A stretch of DNA of 64,000 nucleotides from the NCBI RefSeq assembly GCF_042453785.1, contig NC_091669.1, positions 15,855,001-15,919,000 on the forward strand. Reading direction: 5' to 3'. Both the position numbers and the translations under genes were made by a program. Source of the stretch: Malus domestica (Eukaryota > Streptophyta > Magnoliopsida > Rosales > Rosaceae). How positions within the stretch are numbered: the first letter of the stretch is position 1; every line of letters begins with the position of its first letter. Positions 9,998-21,625 of this stretch are shown here, in pieces. The notes beneath the pieces were generated by a model, which was given only the letters and a program-made list of their open reading frames with translations, ran no database searches and was not told the DNA's origin.

Positions 9998-11782
9998 TTA
10001 GTAACTTGGGCCTTCTTCTCCTTCACTTGAATTTGGGCCTAGATTGGACCTTGCCCTAACAGAATTCATCTTCTCCAACTTCAAACCAGCTCTGAACCTT
10101 GCAATGAAGGTATCAGCTTTGGTGTTTACGTCCGGGCTCCGACAGAACATAGCTTTCGTCGGCGACTCTCTGTTCTCCAGTGGAGTTCTACTACCAGCTT
10201 CCGTGGTCGGCGATGGAACTGAATCCTGATCACTATCGTCCAAATCCGGCGAGCCGCTGCGTGAACTGTCGTTGCTTTTGATCCTAACAAAGTCCCCGTG
10301 CACCTTGTATTTCATAACCGGCATTCTAAATGGCGGTAGCGGCGGTGGCGGCGGTATTCCAATCAATGGCGACTCCCCACCACTGTTAGCATTCTCATCA
10401 TCCGCATTGCTGAACCTACTAACCTTGACTGGCTGTGGTGGTTTTTGGGTCGTCGTCGTGGGCCACACTTGGGTTTTGGTTTTCGATAAACGCGCGGTGG
10501 AAGTGACCCGCCGCGGCGGCGGTGGCGATGGCGGTTGTGGAATTGAGTGAATAATTTTCTTGTGTTTGTTGGATTTCTTTGAAGAAAACAAGTTGTGAAA
10601 AACCGAAGGCGGCGGTAGCGGTGGCGGAGGAGGCGGCGGTGAGGGCGGCGGAAGTAAAGACAAAGAAGCCGAAGAAGCAGAAGCGAGGAGAGTCTCAAAA
10701 TTTTCGACGCTCTTTTGTCTCTGCTTCTTCTTATTCCTCCTTAATGACGTGATCAAGAACTCTTTAGTGGTAGCAACTCCCTTCTTCTTCGCATATTTCC
10801 CGGCAGACGTTTTCTTGTTCTCAGCCTCCTTCGACGTCCACAGCGGTGGTGATGGCGGAGGTAACGGCGGAGCAGACGGTTGGGGCAAAATTTTCTTTAC
10901 TTCCAAATTGTCACTAGCATTCGATTTTTCTTTCTCTCCAATAGCTTGGTACGTCCTCTTTGTCCTGCGCGGCAGCGGAGGAGGTGGCGGAGATTGTGTC
11001 CGTGGCGGAGATGGCGGCTGAGGATCGGATTGATTAGCCAGAATTTGTGCGTGTGAAGAACTAGCTTGCTCCGTACGGATCGCAAAAATGTCCGCCGGTA
11101 TATTCTTGGTCCGTCGTACACGTCCTACTTGTTCTTGTGCTAGAAACTGCGCCGGTTCTTCATGCCACGACCGGTGACGGCGGTGGACCTGATGCTGCTG
11201 ATCTGAATCCGAAACCCGATAACCGGCCACATGGGTATCGTCGTAGGATCGCCACCGTTCATCCCTAACGACATTCCACGAAGATTCCTGTTGGCGTAGA
11301 TCAGGGTACGAGCTGCTGGTCCTCACTCGTCTGTTCATCGTACTAGCACCAGTGGTTTGATTATAGATCGTCCGATCGGAATACTGATCGTACCACTGAC
11401 GTGGGATTGATGGGTTTGACTTCTCAAGCTTTTGTGGAGAAGAAGCATCGTATGACGTGGGACTGCTAACGTTGTTGTCGTTGCCGGTGCCTCTGCTCAG
11501 AAATCCGCAAACAATTGCGAAGAGTACGAGGACGAAATTGAGAGAATCCCAACTTTTTTTTACCAAATGCGGTCTAAAAATTTGAGAAGTGAAGGACAAA
11601 AGTGAAGGGATTATGAAGAAAATAAACACAATAGCTACAGCAAGCAAGGCGAAAATGAACGCGCCGGAGCTGAAGAAAACAGAAGAGGAGGAGCGGCCGA
11701 GGCGGCGGCGATGGTTGGATTGCCGGAAAGAGTCGGAGGCTTGGAGCCAAAAGGGTGGCGACATGTTTTCCTCTTCATCCAT
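9998..11782 (-). CDS. DUF4408/DUF761 membrane-anchored proline-rich protein
   Basis: This is a single-exon gene of 594 residues. The N-terminus has a hydrophobic segment at about residues 36-64 and a second, DUF4408-like one at about 79-96 (SWDSLNFVLVLFAIVCGFLS). The middle (about 240-500) is disordered and rich in poly-proline stretches. The C-terminus carries the DUF761 motif VNTKADTFIARFRAGLKLE (about 553-571). Plant proteins with this layout are usually annotated as cotton-fibre or hydroxyproline-rich family; their molecular role is not established. The first Met is chosen because it precedes the membrane segments and follows a TATA box at about 80 bp. Long open frames on the other strand are shadows of the GC-rich proline codons. 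No break is seen. Confidence 0.88.
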   Translation of the reverse strand: MDEEENMSPPFWLQASDSFRQSNHRRRLGRSSSSVFFSSGAFIFALLAVAIVFIFFIIPSLLSFTSQIFRPHLVKKSWDSLNFVLVLFAIVCGFLSRGTGNDNNVSSPTSYDASSPQKLEKSNPSIPRQWYDQYSDRTIYNQTTGASTMNRRVRTSSSYPDLRQQESSWNVVRDERWRSYDDTHVAGYRVSDSDQQHQVHRRHRSWHEEPAQFLAQEQVGRVRRTKNIPADIFAIRTEQASSSHAQILANQSDPQPPSPPRTQSPPPPPLPRRTKRTYQAIGEKEKSNASDNLEVKKILPQPSAPPLPPPSPPLWTSKEAENKKTSAGKYAKKKGVATTKEFLITSLRRNKKKQRQKSVENFETLLASASSASLSLLPPPSPPPPPPPLPPPSVFHNLFSSKKSNKHKKIIHSIPQPPSPPPPRRVTSTARLSKTKTQVWPTTTTQKPPQPVKVSRFSNADDENANSGGESPLIGIPPPPPLPPFRMPVMKYKVHGDFVRIKSNDSSRSGSPDLDDSDQDSVPSPTTEAGSRTPLENRESPTKAMFCRSPDVNTKADTFIARFRAGLKLEKMNSVRARSNLGPNSSEGEEGPSY

Positions 11783-11860
11783 TGTGTTTTGGGGTGGGAA
11801 ACTTTTGCTTTTGGTTTGGCTTTTGGATTTTGCTTGTGCTTTTCGGTGGGTGCTTTTGCT

Positions 11861-11868
11861 TATATAAA
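11861..11868 (-). promoter_or_regulatory. TATA box of the DUF761 gene
   Basis: TTTATATA on the minus strand lies about 80 bp upstream of the start codon at 11782, a normal distance for a short 5' UTR. Confidence 0.6.
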
Positions 11869-11869
11869 G

Positions 11870-12289
11870 GGTAGAACTAGAAGGAAAAGCATATTGATAT
11901 AGAGACTAGAGTGTCGTGTGTTTGCTGTCATTTGACAGCTAAATGAATTGTTAGATGGTGATTAAAAATTTGAGAGTAAACCATGTGCTTTTAGGCCTTT
12001 TGATTCAAATTGGTCATGGTCATACACTCATACAATCCGCGTATGACAATCATATTCACATATATAATTGTATTTTAATGAAACCTACATAAAAAAAACG
12101 CATTAGTGGTTGAAGTTTATAAGTTTTTGGTCTGGCTTTCATCTTTCATCGTCACGTGGTATTATTAATCAACTAATGTTCTAAATTATAAACCTTGCAT
12201 TTATATATAAATATTTACATGTTACGTTCATAAAGTATCGATTATGTTATTCATTCATATTTTAACATGTGACTTAGTAACACCTAGCA
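11870..12289. other. Intergenic, upstream of the DUF761 gene
   Basis: AT-rich sequence without a gene or recognised repeat. The part next to 11870 should hold the distal promoter of the minus-strand gene. Confidence 0.4.
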
Positions 12290-12775
12290 GTTAGAGGCAG
12301 ATCCACCTTGGAGGGTGATCAGCTAACCCCCACCCTCCTAGCTCAAAAATCCTTCATGGAAAAGGTATTTGCTGCTTTTTGAAAATCTGATATGTCCTGA
12401 AAGTTGTCATCCTACTACCCGACGAATTGCCTTTAGGGCCACTAGGCAAGGCAACTGCTAGCCTCATCCATTTGCATGCGTTGCTATGGCCATTTGTCTA
12501 TAGGCTCACTCGCATATGTCGGTATCTATGGACATGCACTCTCAAAGTTATTGACATTAATCGACATGCTTGCTCGGAAGCTATTGACATCTGTCGACAA
12601 AGCATGCAATATGTCTTGGCAAATGACCTCAAGCCCACCAAATGCTCGATAAAATAGCTCACTATAAAATTTGCATGCTATTTTGTCCTTAACTTTTTGC
12701 GAGCTATGCTATTTTTACTGAATACTGAACCCCCCCCCCCCCCTCTTCTTCAATAATTTTTCTTAAATCCATCAC
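12290..12775. mobile_element. Possible degenerate hAT-like non-autonomous element
   Basis: The left end CAGTTAGAGGCAGATCCACC and the right end, read inversely as CACCAGTGATGGATTTAAG, resemble each other weakly, in the style of hAT-type CAGTGGCGGATC ends. A C run (about 12729-12743) lies near the right end. The open frame 12427-12657 matches nothing I know. I see no clear 8-bp duplication, so this is tentative. Confidence 0.3.
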
Positions 12776-14008
12776 TGGTGTAAATCGTCACACAAAGGAA
12801 TGACATTGGTGCCATTTGTATCATCTTTCCTTTTCTTTTCTAAAAACATAAAAAAAAGTTCAAAAATAATCATCGGCGGATCTTTAAGCCATACATATCA
12901 AACTTGACCCTAACTATGATTTCTTTAAAAAAATTACAAAATCAAATACAAGAGTGATAATACTTATGTCATAAGATCGTGAAAGTATATATTGTCATGT
13001 TTACTTCCTTAAAAGTATGTTGAAACCGAATATTAGAAACTTGCCTCGATAAATACCATATATTTTGAATAATGAGCATTCGCCATGGTACTTGTGTGTT
13101 TTCGTGTAGAACTATGATTAAAATTGTCATTTTCTTAGTATAGGAGGAATCCCACCATATAATACCAGCAAACTAATCCTCTCCTTGTGCTGTCAGGTAA
13201 CACATGAGGCGACAATATATTTTTAAATCCCAAGTTAAACAATATGTCAAAGTAGAGCTGATGACCCTAAAAAATACATTCATGAGAGTTCGAACTCAAG
13301 TTGAAGGTTCCAAACATTTGTTTGCTTTTCACTAGACCAAATTAAAATTGCCATATACTTTGTTTAGTCTCTTAAAGGGTATAATTAGTCTGTATCATAG
13401 TTTGGGTGCACGAAATTGAACATTTTGGTCTGAAAGAATGGTGGGGGAATATATGCCTGTGTGCCACAAAGACGAACAAAATAACATGAAAAGAAATCCT
13501 GGTGTCTTTCAGGCCAAGTCATTCATATAATTTGGAATGTTTTTGTGTCCTTCAATTCAATTATTTGTTAGGGTTTTTATTTTTGTTTTTTGGGAAATTA
13601 CTTTTGTTGGAATAATTTGAATCCTATAAATAAAAAGGAGGTGTCCCTCTCAAGGGCCCACCCCAATCCAGTTTGCAAGAAATACAGCTTGTGCACGTTG
13701 TAAACTTGTGCTTTAAGACACTGTCAGGAATCCGGATGGCATTCAGCGCTCCTTTCCCGGAGTCATGACTCAAAAGTAAAGGTTGTATTTGGGAGATTAG
13801 ATATTCTGCATCCAAAATATGTGTGGTTTTATTGTGATCTCAATAAATGTATGACAGATATTAAATTCATAACAACAAAATTTAGAAAAGTTAAGATAAT
13901 GAATACGTGTCAATCACTTATTGGGGCTACAGATAGGCCACACCAAATTTGGGTGCAGAAGATTTGGTCTCCTATTTTTTATTTTTTAAACAGCGACAAT
14001 ATTATTGT
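12776..14008. other. Intergenic, no gene supported
   Basis: AT-rich. A 63-residue minus-strand frame (13624-13815) reads LDAEYLISQIQPLLLSHDSG-like sequence that I do not recognise; it has no flanking exon signals that I can defend. No transposon ends were recognised. Confidence 0.4.
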
Positions 14009-14095
14009 TAGTCTATTGTGAAGCTCCGCATTCCCCTTAGTGTAGATAATATCGTTTGTTCATAAATAAAAAAATTTAAAAAAAATCAAAAAAAA
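14009..14095 (+). mobile_element. SINE 3' fragment
   Basis: TGAAGCTCCGCATTCCCCTT, AGTGTAGATAATATCGTTTG and an A-rich tail match the 3' end of the SINE family seen complete at 26938-27110. The 5' half with the Pol III boxes is missing. Confidence 0.6.
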
Positions 14096-14096
14096 A

Positions 14097-14165
14097 GAGG
14101 GACAACTGGTGGCAAGCCACGGTTATCCATCTTTTTCAGACCCGTAAAAGCTATGGGGAATTTCA
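14097..14165 (+). repeat. Repeat fragment equal to the empty target of the 34-kb hAT element
   Basis: AGGGACAACTGGTGGCAAG followed by CCACGGTTATCCATCTTTTTC matches the two sides of the hAT insertion at 34246-35515. There GAGGAACAACTGATGGCAAG and CGGTTATCCACCTTTTTC are separated by the element. The wider repeat family is not identified. Confidence 0.6.
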
Positions 14166-15309
14166 CCACCTTATTCGTGACGACAGTCAAACAGACTTCA
14201 TCATTTTTGCTTTTAGTTTTTTTTTTTTAATTTTATGAAAATAAAAATTAAAACTCTTCTAGTAGCTAATCTCAGTGTTTAAAAAAATGAAACATACAAA
14301 CAAAAAAGTGAAGAATGGTGCTATAATTATCATCTATTTGTATCATCTCTCTACTAGAGGTAGAAGCTACCAACACATATAAGTCTCTTAAGTTCTTAAA
14401 AGTTGGCCTTCACTTTTGTAATTTATTTGTGAGGATTTTTGAAAGCCCAAAACATGAGATATTCCGAAGCATTTTAGAATTTTTTGTTGTTTGCAAGGGA
14501 AGGAAAGAACAAATAGGGGTCCCTCCTCCAAAGAAAAGGCCTGTTGTGTCATCTTAATAGCTTTGGTTGCCAGAGTTGGGATTCCAATCTCGCGTGAGAA
14601 ATCAGGCTAAATGGTTTATCCATCAATTGGTGCTCCATTTTTGTTAAATTGTGTTTTGGATATTCATTTTTTATTTAAAAAAAATCCCAAAAATATAACT
14701 GTATTTTATATAACTTCTGGTACATGAAATTCTCACATGCAGATTTTTTGGTTTTGACTTAATTATCTCTCTTTGGTAATGCAGATTTGTTTTGTTTTGT
14801 GTGTAAATTCTTACTTGGTTGGATTCAAGAAAAAGGTGTCACTGTTTTGAACAACGCCAATGGGCAATGGCAATCTATTTATCAAGCTTTGGGGACAGTT
14901 GCCCACCAGAGCCCCGTGGATGACTCCAAACCATTCATGCAGTCAGACTCACAATTATTTTCAATGGCCGACTAGCTACCATGGCTCGGAGTCACCCACG
15001 TACTAGTAGATGCGGGCAACTTACCCAAACATTTTCATTTATTTATAGCATTGGTAATCCAGTACACAGATCGGTAATCCACGTGGTAGAGAGTCCGTTG
15101 ACGTCCACTTGTATTATGAGTACTGGCTTGTGTACCGGGTACTTGAAATTATTTTTGATCCCCTGATGGTGAAAGACTGAAAGTGGTCTTGATCTTGCCC
15201 ATCCAAGAAAGAAAAAGGTGTTAAATCGACCAAGAATCGTATTAAATGAACGACTGGGCACAAGTGAAGTTGGTGCTTTAGGAAAAGGGGTTAGGTATAA
15301 TGACAAATT

Positions 15310-15312
<3 letters not shown>
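14166..15312. other. Intergenic, no gene supported
   Basis: AT-rich sequence with short open frames (14787-14975, 14981-15166) that I do not recognise and that lack supporting splice or family evidence. No repeat ends were identified. Confidence 0.4.
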
Positions 15313-15352
<40 letters not shown>

Positions 15353-15535
15353 AAACAAACGATAGTATCTACATTAAGATGTGAAGGAGTGGGCTAAGCC
15401 TTATAATGGGCTTGCCATAATAGTGTGGTTCAACTTTGCCTTTGCCGAGAATCGAACCTAAGACTTTTCACTCAAACTTGGATGAAACCTGATTGCATCC
15501 TCTATCACTTGACCTTGAGTTGATTCACCGATGCA
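15313..15535 (-). mobile_element. SINE, antisense, with a 39-base poly-A tail
   Basis: On the minus strand, sequence with a Pol III B-box (TTAGGTTCGATTCTCGGCAA) and the family body GGCTAAGCCCACTCCTTCAC ends in 39 uninterrupted A residues (15313-15351 as T). It is the same family as 26938-27110 and 55164-55335. The intact long tail suggests a young insertion. It lies about 260 bp beyond the stop codon of the L18a-like gene, in the same orientation. Confidence 0.75.
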
Positions 15536-15795
15536 AGCATGCAAGATGATAATTTGCGTGTAATTTGTAAACACAATACCTTTCTACAATGTTTTCTGTA
15601 CATAGATTTTCTGCTATACACACGGTTTCTATGTTGCACACTGTTACAGATAAATCTCAAACCGTTTCAGGTATCTGTAGGTGGACATACCGTGGTGCCA
15701 ACATTTTCCTTTCTTGCGCCTGATGTAATTACAGGAAAAACGCTGGAGCTAACCCATGGCCGACATAGGAATTTTTTTTATGAAGCCAGCATAAG

Positions 15796-16851
15796 CTAGT
15801 GAAACAAAGCCTTGATAACAAAGACACCAATCGTTATTAGCACCGCAACTGTACATATCAAAGCCTGCAAAAGCACAACATTTTTTATCAATGAAAGATG
15901 ATAAAGGCCACAAATCCTTTCATCACTACTAGTTGAAATTATGTACAAACACATATCTGTACTTTACAGATATTTTTCAAACGTTAACAACTACAACATG
16001 GTTACTACCAGAAAAAGAAGAAATTGTTTAGTTCCTAAGGCATGCTTCTCATAAGATCTCCCAATGTGTCCTAGAATTCTGACTAGTAAGTGGTAAGTGG
16101 TGGGGGACGTGAAAAAAGAGCTGCTTTATCACACTGAAATCAAAACTAACCAACACATTGTAACAGAAGCTTTTAATTAGCAAGAAATAACAGAGATTCG
16201 AGAATGCAAGGTGTAGTAACTGAAATCCATACACAACTAATTTATAGGTGCTTCTATTTGTAGTGTTATTTTTACTCATTACAACCCATTCCCAAAACAA
16301 AATCAGAATTAACCCATTTTACCCGCACCTGTTTCTAAAGTTTTTATCTGTTAAAATTTATCAAATAGTTGAGACAAGAAGAAAATAAATAGGGTTAGAG
16401 AGGAGAATGGAATTAACTTTCTTCTATAAATAAGGCTAAAATGATCGCTGAGCTGTTTAATTTTTTAGCATAAAACTTACTGCTACTGCCGATGCTTCAA
16501 GTCCAATTCGTTCCCTTGGGTCTTTCTGATAATGCTTCGCCAAGTAAAGAAATGCAGCATAGTACCACATCACTGGAAATACAAATCCAAGCAGAAGGCT
16601 GATAGAAAAAGGTGCATCCATTAGTGTATATGTAGGGGTGGGGTGGACTGTAGAGGGAGAGAGAATAGCCAAGAATACTCACGAAAACCATCCAATTCCA
16701 CAGCCAAAGCAAGGAAGGCGTTTGTCAAACATTCCCAATTTCGGGTCCTCTTGATCACGGATGGGAGCATAGTCACCATTTCTATGGTTCACTACATCTG
16801 TTGAGATCCCTGTGCTCACCCAACCACTTTCATAAGGTAATCCAATAACAT
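15796..16851 (-). CDS. 60S ribosomal protein L18a-like membrane protein, N-terminus unresolved
   Basis: Three minus-strand exons are visible: 16683-16851, 16481-16598 and 15796-15864, joined at GT-AG borders. The product contains DKRLPCFGCGIGWFS, then LLLGFVFPVMWYYAAFLYLA, KDPRERIGLEASAVA and a last hydrophobic segment ALICTVAVLITIGVFVIKAL before the stop. This is the conserved core of the plant L18a-like family: a cysteine motif, a tryptophan-rich membrane segment, PRE-K/R and a second membrane segment. Despite the name these are membrane proteins, not ribosome subunits. The upper edge of the first listed exon is an inferred acceptor. A start codon and a short 5' coding exon upstream were not found. 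A 5' UTR exon near 19043-19200 may belong to it. Confidence 0.75.
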
Positions 16852-19042
16852 CTTATCATAAAATTTAACAAAAAGTAGCCGATTAATAAATTAAACGCAT
16901 AGCTTGTATAAGCTTAACCACCAATGATAAAAGTGGGAAAATGACTTCTGCATTGGTATAACAGATTTCAATGTGCCCCAGATGTTAAGGACTTTTACTA
17001 GTACTTCAGAAATCAATTTTACTCGGTGGCATGTGATGTGTAAAGCAGACTTTTCAGTTACAAAGGACTAACAATAGGTATGGAGGTCTCACTAGACTAA
17101 ACATGTGCCGGATCATTGATTTCATAAAGATCCAGCCTTTACCAACTGATGTTGAATCTCAAAAACTAATCATTAAGTAGCATCCCACATGCGCATGAAA
17201 AACGAAGTAAGAGCAAGTACTAATTCTTATCATAAAACCATAAGAAATTACAGTAACAATAATACATGAAGTTGGCCATTGCATGTGCAAACATAATTTT
17301 TTGGCATAGAATGCAGCATTGTGCAACCCCGCATTTTCCTGCTACAGACATTCGCAGAGTCCCATTTTATATGGAAAAATAATTAAAAATACGATGCAGA
17401 AGAAGTTGCATACTCTGATCCATGTGCCTGAAAGACAATCACCTTCAGTTCTGCTCTCTGTCTTGAAAGTAACTGTATTTTTATATAAGAAAATAAGCTG
17501 TTATGCGAAAATTTATTCTGTTAAACAACTAACGATAGGTTAAACTTTGACGAATGAAGATGTGCAAGTGAGAATATAGTGAATAAGGTATAAACTGCAT
17601 GAGACACTCAAATGAATATGAACAGGGAACAAAACCTAATATGCCAGCGAATGGATAGTCCCACAAAGAGAATATAGTTATTTAACAGGTCAGGACTTGA
17701 AGGACTTATTCGCCACACCACCATATGATTGCACTAGGTTGATAATTCACCTCATGTGAAACATATCATTTCATTACTAGATAATCTTAACTACTCAAGA
17801 ATGGCCACAATACTCGATACGGAAACCATAGACATCTATCAATTATGCAGTATTTTCTCCTAAGAGTGTTACCGGTTCCAGTTCATACCGAAACCTGAAA
17901 ACACTATAAAAAATTCAGCAGGAAGGAAAATGCCCTCCAAATGAAAGACACGCACAAATGGCCTTCCCAGATTCTCAGTAGTGCATCCTAAAAGGATAAT
18001 ATAAAGAACAATCACTCTGGATGCCTAACTAACTAGATAATAGTGGCAGAAGGGAAATTATCATCCTACACAGATTTTGCATCATTTGATTTCAAGGCCT
18101 ACTAGCCATATTGCAGTGGTGGAGTAAATTCATCGCCATCTTCGACTTAATAAAGAATTTATAAATTTCCATCGTATTGCCACTCTACTATGAACCCGGT
18201 CACATTTGACCAACCGGCATTCATGCAACCCTACATTCTTAATGACATTTGCATTTCCCACAGGTAAAAGACTTTTGGAACAAACAGAACCCTAGTAATA
18301 ATATGGTAGATGCTTACAAGTGGACTTTTTCATGCAAACTCTTCTACTTTTGTTTGAATCTACATGCAATATGCCAAAATGAAATTCAAAAGCCAGTTGG
18401 ATTTAATCGTGTCTTCTCCAGAAGTGCCAGAGAAATGGTGATTTAAGATGGAAACTAGCAAACCCCGTGAAAGATGTTCACGTTTTCCTTCGTTTAAATT
18501 GCTCCAAGTAAAAGACACGAAAATATCGATCAAAAGGAAGGGGGAATTGCTGTTGTATAAAACAAACCAAGCAAAGATATTAACTTTAGAATCAATCCAA
18601 GTATATTAGCAAGGCGTATGCACTCAAAAACTAATTGAAAGCAAACCCGCAGTTCTTCTAGCTTTAATCAAAATTTGGCCTAAACATAATTTGTGGGCAA
18701 CCACCCCACAAAACCCTTCCTTAATCAAATGGCATCGCAAATCCCAATACATGATAACCAAAACAACAGCTAGCAACTTCAGTGAGGTGTTCTATGAAAA
18801 TTAAGACCAAAATCAATCAAGAATTCCAAAACCCAACAAAACCCATGTTAGAGCAGAGGATTTTAATGTGGAATAATTACTCTAAACACATAAATTTTTG
18901 CCAAGACTATCAAAAAACTGAAACGATCCAACCATGAAGTGATAGAAATCAACCCAACTCGAAAACCCCAATTCTCACCAAGAAAAAAGAGCCAAAGAAA
19001 TACAGTGGATTTCAAAGAGAGAGAAAGTGAGGAAATCTTTAC
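16852..19042. other. Probable first intron(s) of the L18a-like gene
   Basis: About 2.2 kb without a convincing exon on either strand lies between the inferred acceptor at 16852 and the donor at 19042. A small coding exon with the start codon should be in this stretch but I could not place it. No transposon ends were recognised. Confidence 0.4.
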
Positions 19043-19200
19043 CTCTGAAGAAACAGTAACGGATAGCTGAAATCAGCAGAAAGCAGCTTTCCGTGGAGAA
19101 TAAATGGGTTTTGCAAAAGCAGCGGCTGATGAAATGGATAAATGGGTTTTTTTTTTCTTACAAGAATTTGCCTTAATTGCTCTCTTCAAAGGTGAGGACG
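19043..19200 (-). other. Probable 5' UTR exon of the L18a-like gene
   Basis: On the minus strand, GTTACTGTTTCTTCAGAG is followed by GTAAAGATTT, a good splice donor (exon edge 19043). The exon has no start codon leading into the L18a frame, so it would be untranslated. The upper edge is a guess. Confidence 0.45.
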
Positions 19201-19336
19201 TTCCTCCATTAACGAAGAAATCAACGGAGAGCGTCGACAAGGAATGTAGAGAAACTGAGAAGGAAAGCCTCACATCGACACCCTGTTTCTTTACGTTTTT
19301 ACAATTTTTTAAGCAAAGAAAATAAAAGATAAGGAA

Positions 19337-19338
<2 letters not shown>

Positions 19339-19402
<64 letters not shown>
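19339..19402. repeat. (ATT)n microsatellite
   Basis: About 20 uninterrupted ATT units. It produces a spurious poly-isoleucine frame on the minus strand and should be length-polymorphic. Confidence 0.95.
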
Positions 19403-19429
19403 CAAGAAAGGAATTTTATTATTTGATTT

Positions 19430-19880
19430 AGAGGAAATTGCTTTGCTCTCAATTTTAATTTAATTGGAGCAAATTTCTCTCAACTAAAATTTTTTGATAT
19501 TGGTCTTTTAATTCATCAAAACGTGTAGTTATGATCTTTTTCATTAACTTCAATAGACTTCTGTCAGAATGAGTCACGTGTCACACACGTGGGGTTGAAT
19601 CAAGGGATAAGTATGAAAACCGAAATGAGAAAAATTGTAACAATGGTTCCTCAATTTTAAACTAATTAGAGACATTCTCCATCAACTTGAATCTAATTGG
19701 AGCAATGATCCCTCAACTTTAATCCAATTATAGCAATGGTCATTCCAACATGATTCTTTTGGAAGCAATTCTGATGAAGTTGACGAAAATGACCATAATT
19801 TTAACCCAATTTTCCATATCAATTTGGGAACTATTACATCAATTGAATTAGAGTTAAAAGATCATTGCTACAATTTTCTC
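19430..19880. repeat. AT-rich dispersed repeat with GGAGCAATGxTCCCTCAA motifs
   Basis: Variants of ATTGGAGCAA, GGTTCCTCAATTTTAA and GATCCCTCAACTTTAATC recur on both arms, and the same wording appears at 26690-26770 (GGAGCAATGGTC). The ends are weakly inverted (GATTTAGAGGAAATTGCTTT versus, inversely, AAATCAAAGAGAAAATTGTA). This is probably an old foldback element; the class is not assigned. A palindromic GTCACGTGTCACACACGTGG patch lies near 19570. Confidence 0.4.
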
Positions 19881-19971
19881 TTTGATTTATCATAGGTAAG
19901 GTGCTGAACGGCATGTCGTGTTATTATCGGTATAGTATCATTTTAACCGAAAAGAAATGAAGGACAACAAA

Positions 19972-20011
19972 GTTGATATGGCCGAGTTGGTCTAAGGCGC
20001 CAGATTAAGGT

Positions 20012-20044
<33 letters not shown>

Positions 20045-20052
20045 TGTCAACA
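19972..20052 (+). tRNA. tRNA-Leu (anticodon AAG)
   Basis: The sequence folds as a class II tRNA: acceptor stem GTTGATA/TGTCAAC, D-arm GGCCGAGTTGGTCTAAGGC, anticodon stem CCAGA/TCTGG with loop TTAAGGT (anticodon AAG), a long variable arm, and T-arm GTGGGTTCAAATCCCAC. The discriminator base is A. No CCA is encoded and there is no intron. A T-rich stretch starting a few bases downstream (from about 20055) supplies the Pol III terminator. It decodes CTT/CTC leucine codons. Confidence 0.97.
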
Positions 20053-20225
20053 AATTTGTTTTTATTTTTTATTTTTTTATTCATGTTTTCTCGTTTACTT
20101 TTTTGTCAAATCAACAAATAATTCTTTACTTTATATTGACTCTAAAGTTTGTAATCATTATAGTAATCTAATTTCTTAGGTTTAGAATTGTTATTTCGTA
20201 TTGGCTTTGAACTTTACCATTTTAA

Positions 20226-20760
20226 GACCAAACACAACCGCGGGCTAAATGCTATTTTTGAGGTTTTATTTCTTCTCCAAACCCAAACCAACCCAACCCA
20301 TGCTAAATGTGTGGGCTAAATCTAAAAGTCAAATTCTTCCCAGGATTTAGCCCAGAAAATGGTGTGGGTACCACCAGCGAGACCACACCCACGTAGGCAT
20401 GTCTCCTAGGATTTATTGAATTCAACTACTGAGATTGAATATAATCAAATCTAACGGTAAAAAAATGATCTAACGGCCCAAATTTAAATCCAACGACTAA
20501 ACTAATTTAACTCAAAATTCATCCAAATTTAGTGATTTTTCAATATTTATAGAAATTTAAATATTTTAAGGTTAAAATGTTCATAAAATTAAATTATGAT
20601 AGTGTACATAATTTTTTTTAAATTACTTTAAAAGAAAAAATTAGCCTAAATGTATTCTTTAATAATCTCAGGCTAAAAAATTTAGGTCAAAATGGTTGGA
20701 GCAAAAAAGTTGTTTATGAACTAAAATTTTTATGTTTTAACCCAAGGGTTGGAGATGGTC
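20226..20760. mobile_element. PIF/Harbinger-type MITE with TAA duplication
   Basis: The left end GACCAAACACAACCGCGGGC and the right end, inversely GACCATCTCCAACCCTTGGG, are imperfect terminal inverted repeats. TAA flanks both sides (20223-20225 and 20761-20763), the typical PIF/Harbinger target. The interior (535 bp) is non-coding. Its right end closely resembles the left end of the element at 21253. Confidence 0.7.
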
Positions 20761-20833
20761 TAACAAGAATTTTGTACAAGATAACATATTAACCACTTTA
20801 ACAAGAATATTTATACGGGTTATTATCGTCTAA

Positions 20834-21050
20834 GAATCTTTGTGAGGATCTTAGGGATCTTTAAATTATGTTCGTTTATCGTATATAGTAGAACCAGTTT
20901 TTGTCAAGTACTATTTATATTTAATTTTAAATAAAAATATTTAAAATGATTTCTGACAGTACGATGTACAATAAACGGACATGATTTAAAAAATTTCAGA
21001 ATCCTCACAAAGAGCCTCCAGAGAGGAACCTCATTCATTGTCTAAAGCTT
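20834..21050. mobile_element. Foldback MITE (CCTCACAAAGAG family)
   Basis: AATCTTTGTGAGGATCTTAG at the left and AATCCTCACAAAGAG at the right are inverted. So are ATTATGTTCGTTTATCGTA and CGATGTACAATAAACGGACA internally. Relatives lie at 9158-9340 and 39045-39165. The boundaries are approximate and no target duplication was established. Confidence 0.6.
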
Positions 21051-21252
21051 TCTATGTATATTTTCTCTGGTATAGTTTTATAAAGAATAAGTACAAGATG
21101 ATAATTTTGTGTACGTTTGCTTTTGGTTTAGAATAAGTACAAGAATAAGTACTATTTATATTCATCTTTTGCATCACAATAATAAGTAAACATGTCAGTT
21201 AACTCCAAACTCATTATCAAACACCCTTTTCTCCCACCACATAAGATCATCT

Positions 21253-21625
21253 CCAACCCTTGGGCTCAAAGTTAAATTTTTTAGCCCGGAAAATTTAGCT
21301 TTTAGTCCAGAAACATCTTTTTTACTCTAACCCTTCTAGCCTAAAATTTTAGCCCGGAATTATTAAAGAATGAACTTAGGCTAATTTTTTTCTTAAATCA
21401 ATTTTTTTTAAATAAATATTTAGATTATTGTAAATTAATTTTATGAACATTTTAATCTAAAAAAAAATTAAATTCCGATAAACATTTGGCATTTAGCTTG
21501 GGGAGAAAGCTGGGGGGTATTTGGCCCAGAAATAACATTTGGCATTTAGCCTAAAATTTTAACATGGGTTGGAGAGTGTTTGGGGGGTAATTTGACATTT
21601 AGCCTAAAAAAGTTCATTCTTTTTA
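21253..21625. mobile_element. PIF/Harbinger-type MITE, right edge uncertain
   Basis: The left end GATCATCTCCAACCCTTGGG follows TAA. Inverse GGTTGGAGAG sequence occurs near 21570, and TTTAGCC..AAAATTTTAGCC blocks recur inside. It belongs to the same family as the element 500 bp to the left. Confidence 0.5.

Noticed and set aside
10272..11021. Long glycine-rich plus-strand frames opposite the DUF761 gene
   Set aside because: They are the antisense of proline-rich codons in the real gene; no start context or family support.
12427..12657. 76-residue plus-strand frame
   Set aside because: It lies within a suspected decayed element, is not recognised, and has no promoter or splice support.
13624..13815. 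63-residue minus-strand frame as a gene
   Set aside because: It reads cleanly but matches no family I know; no intron or start context supports it.
19073..19405. Frame with a poly-isoleucine start
   Set aside because: It comes from the (ATT)n microsatellite and overlaps the presumed L18a-like leader exon.
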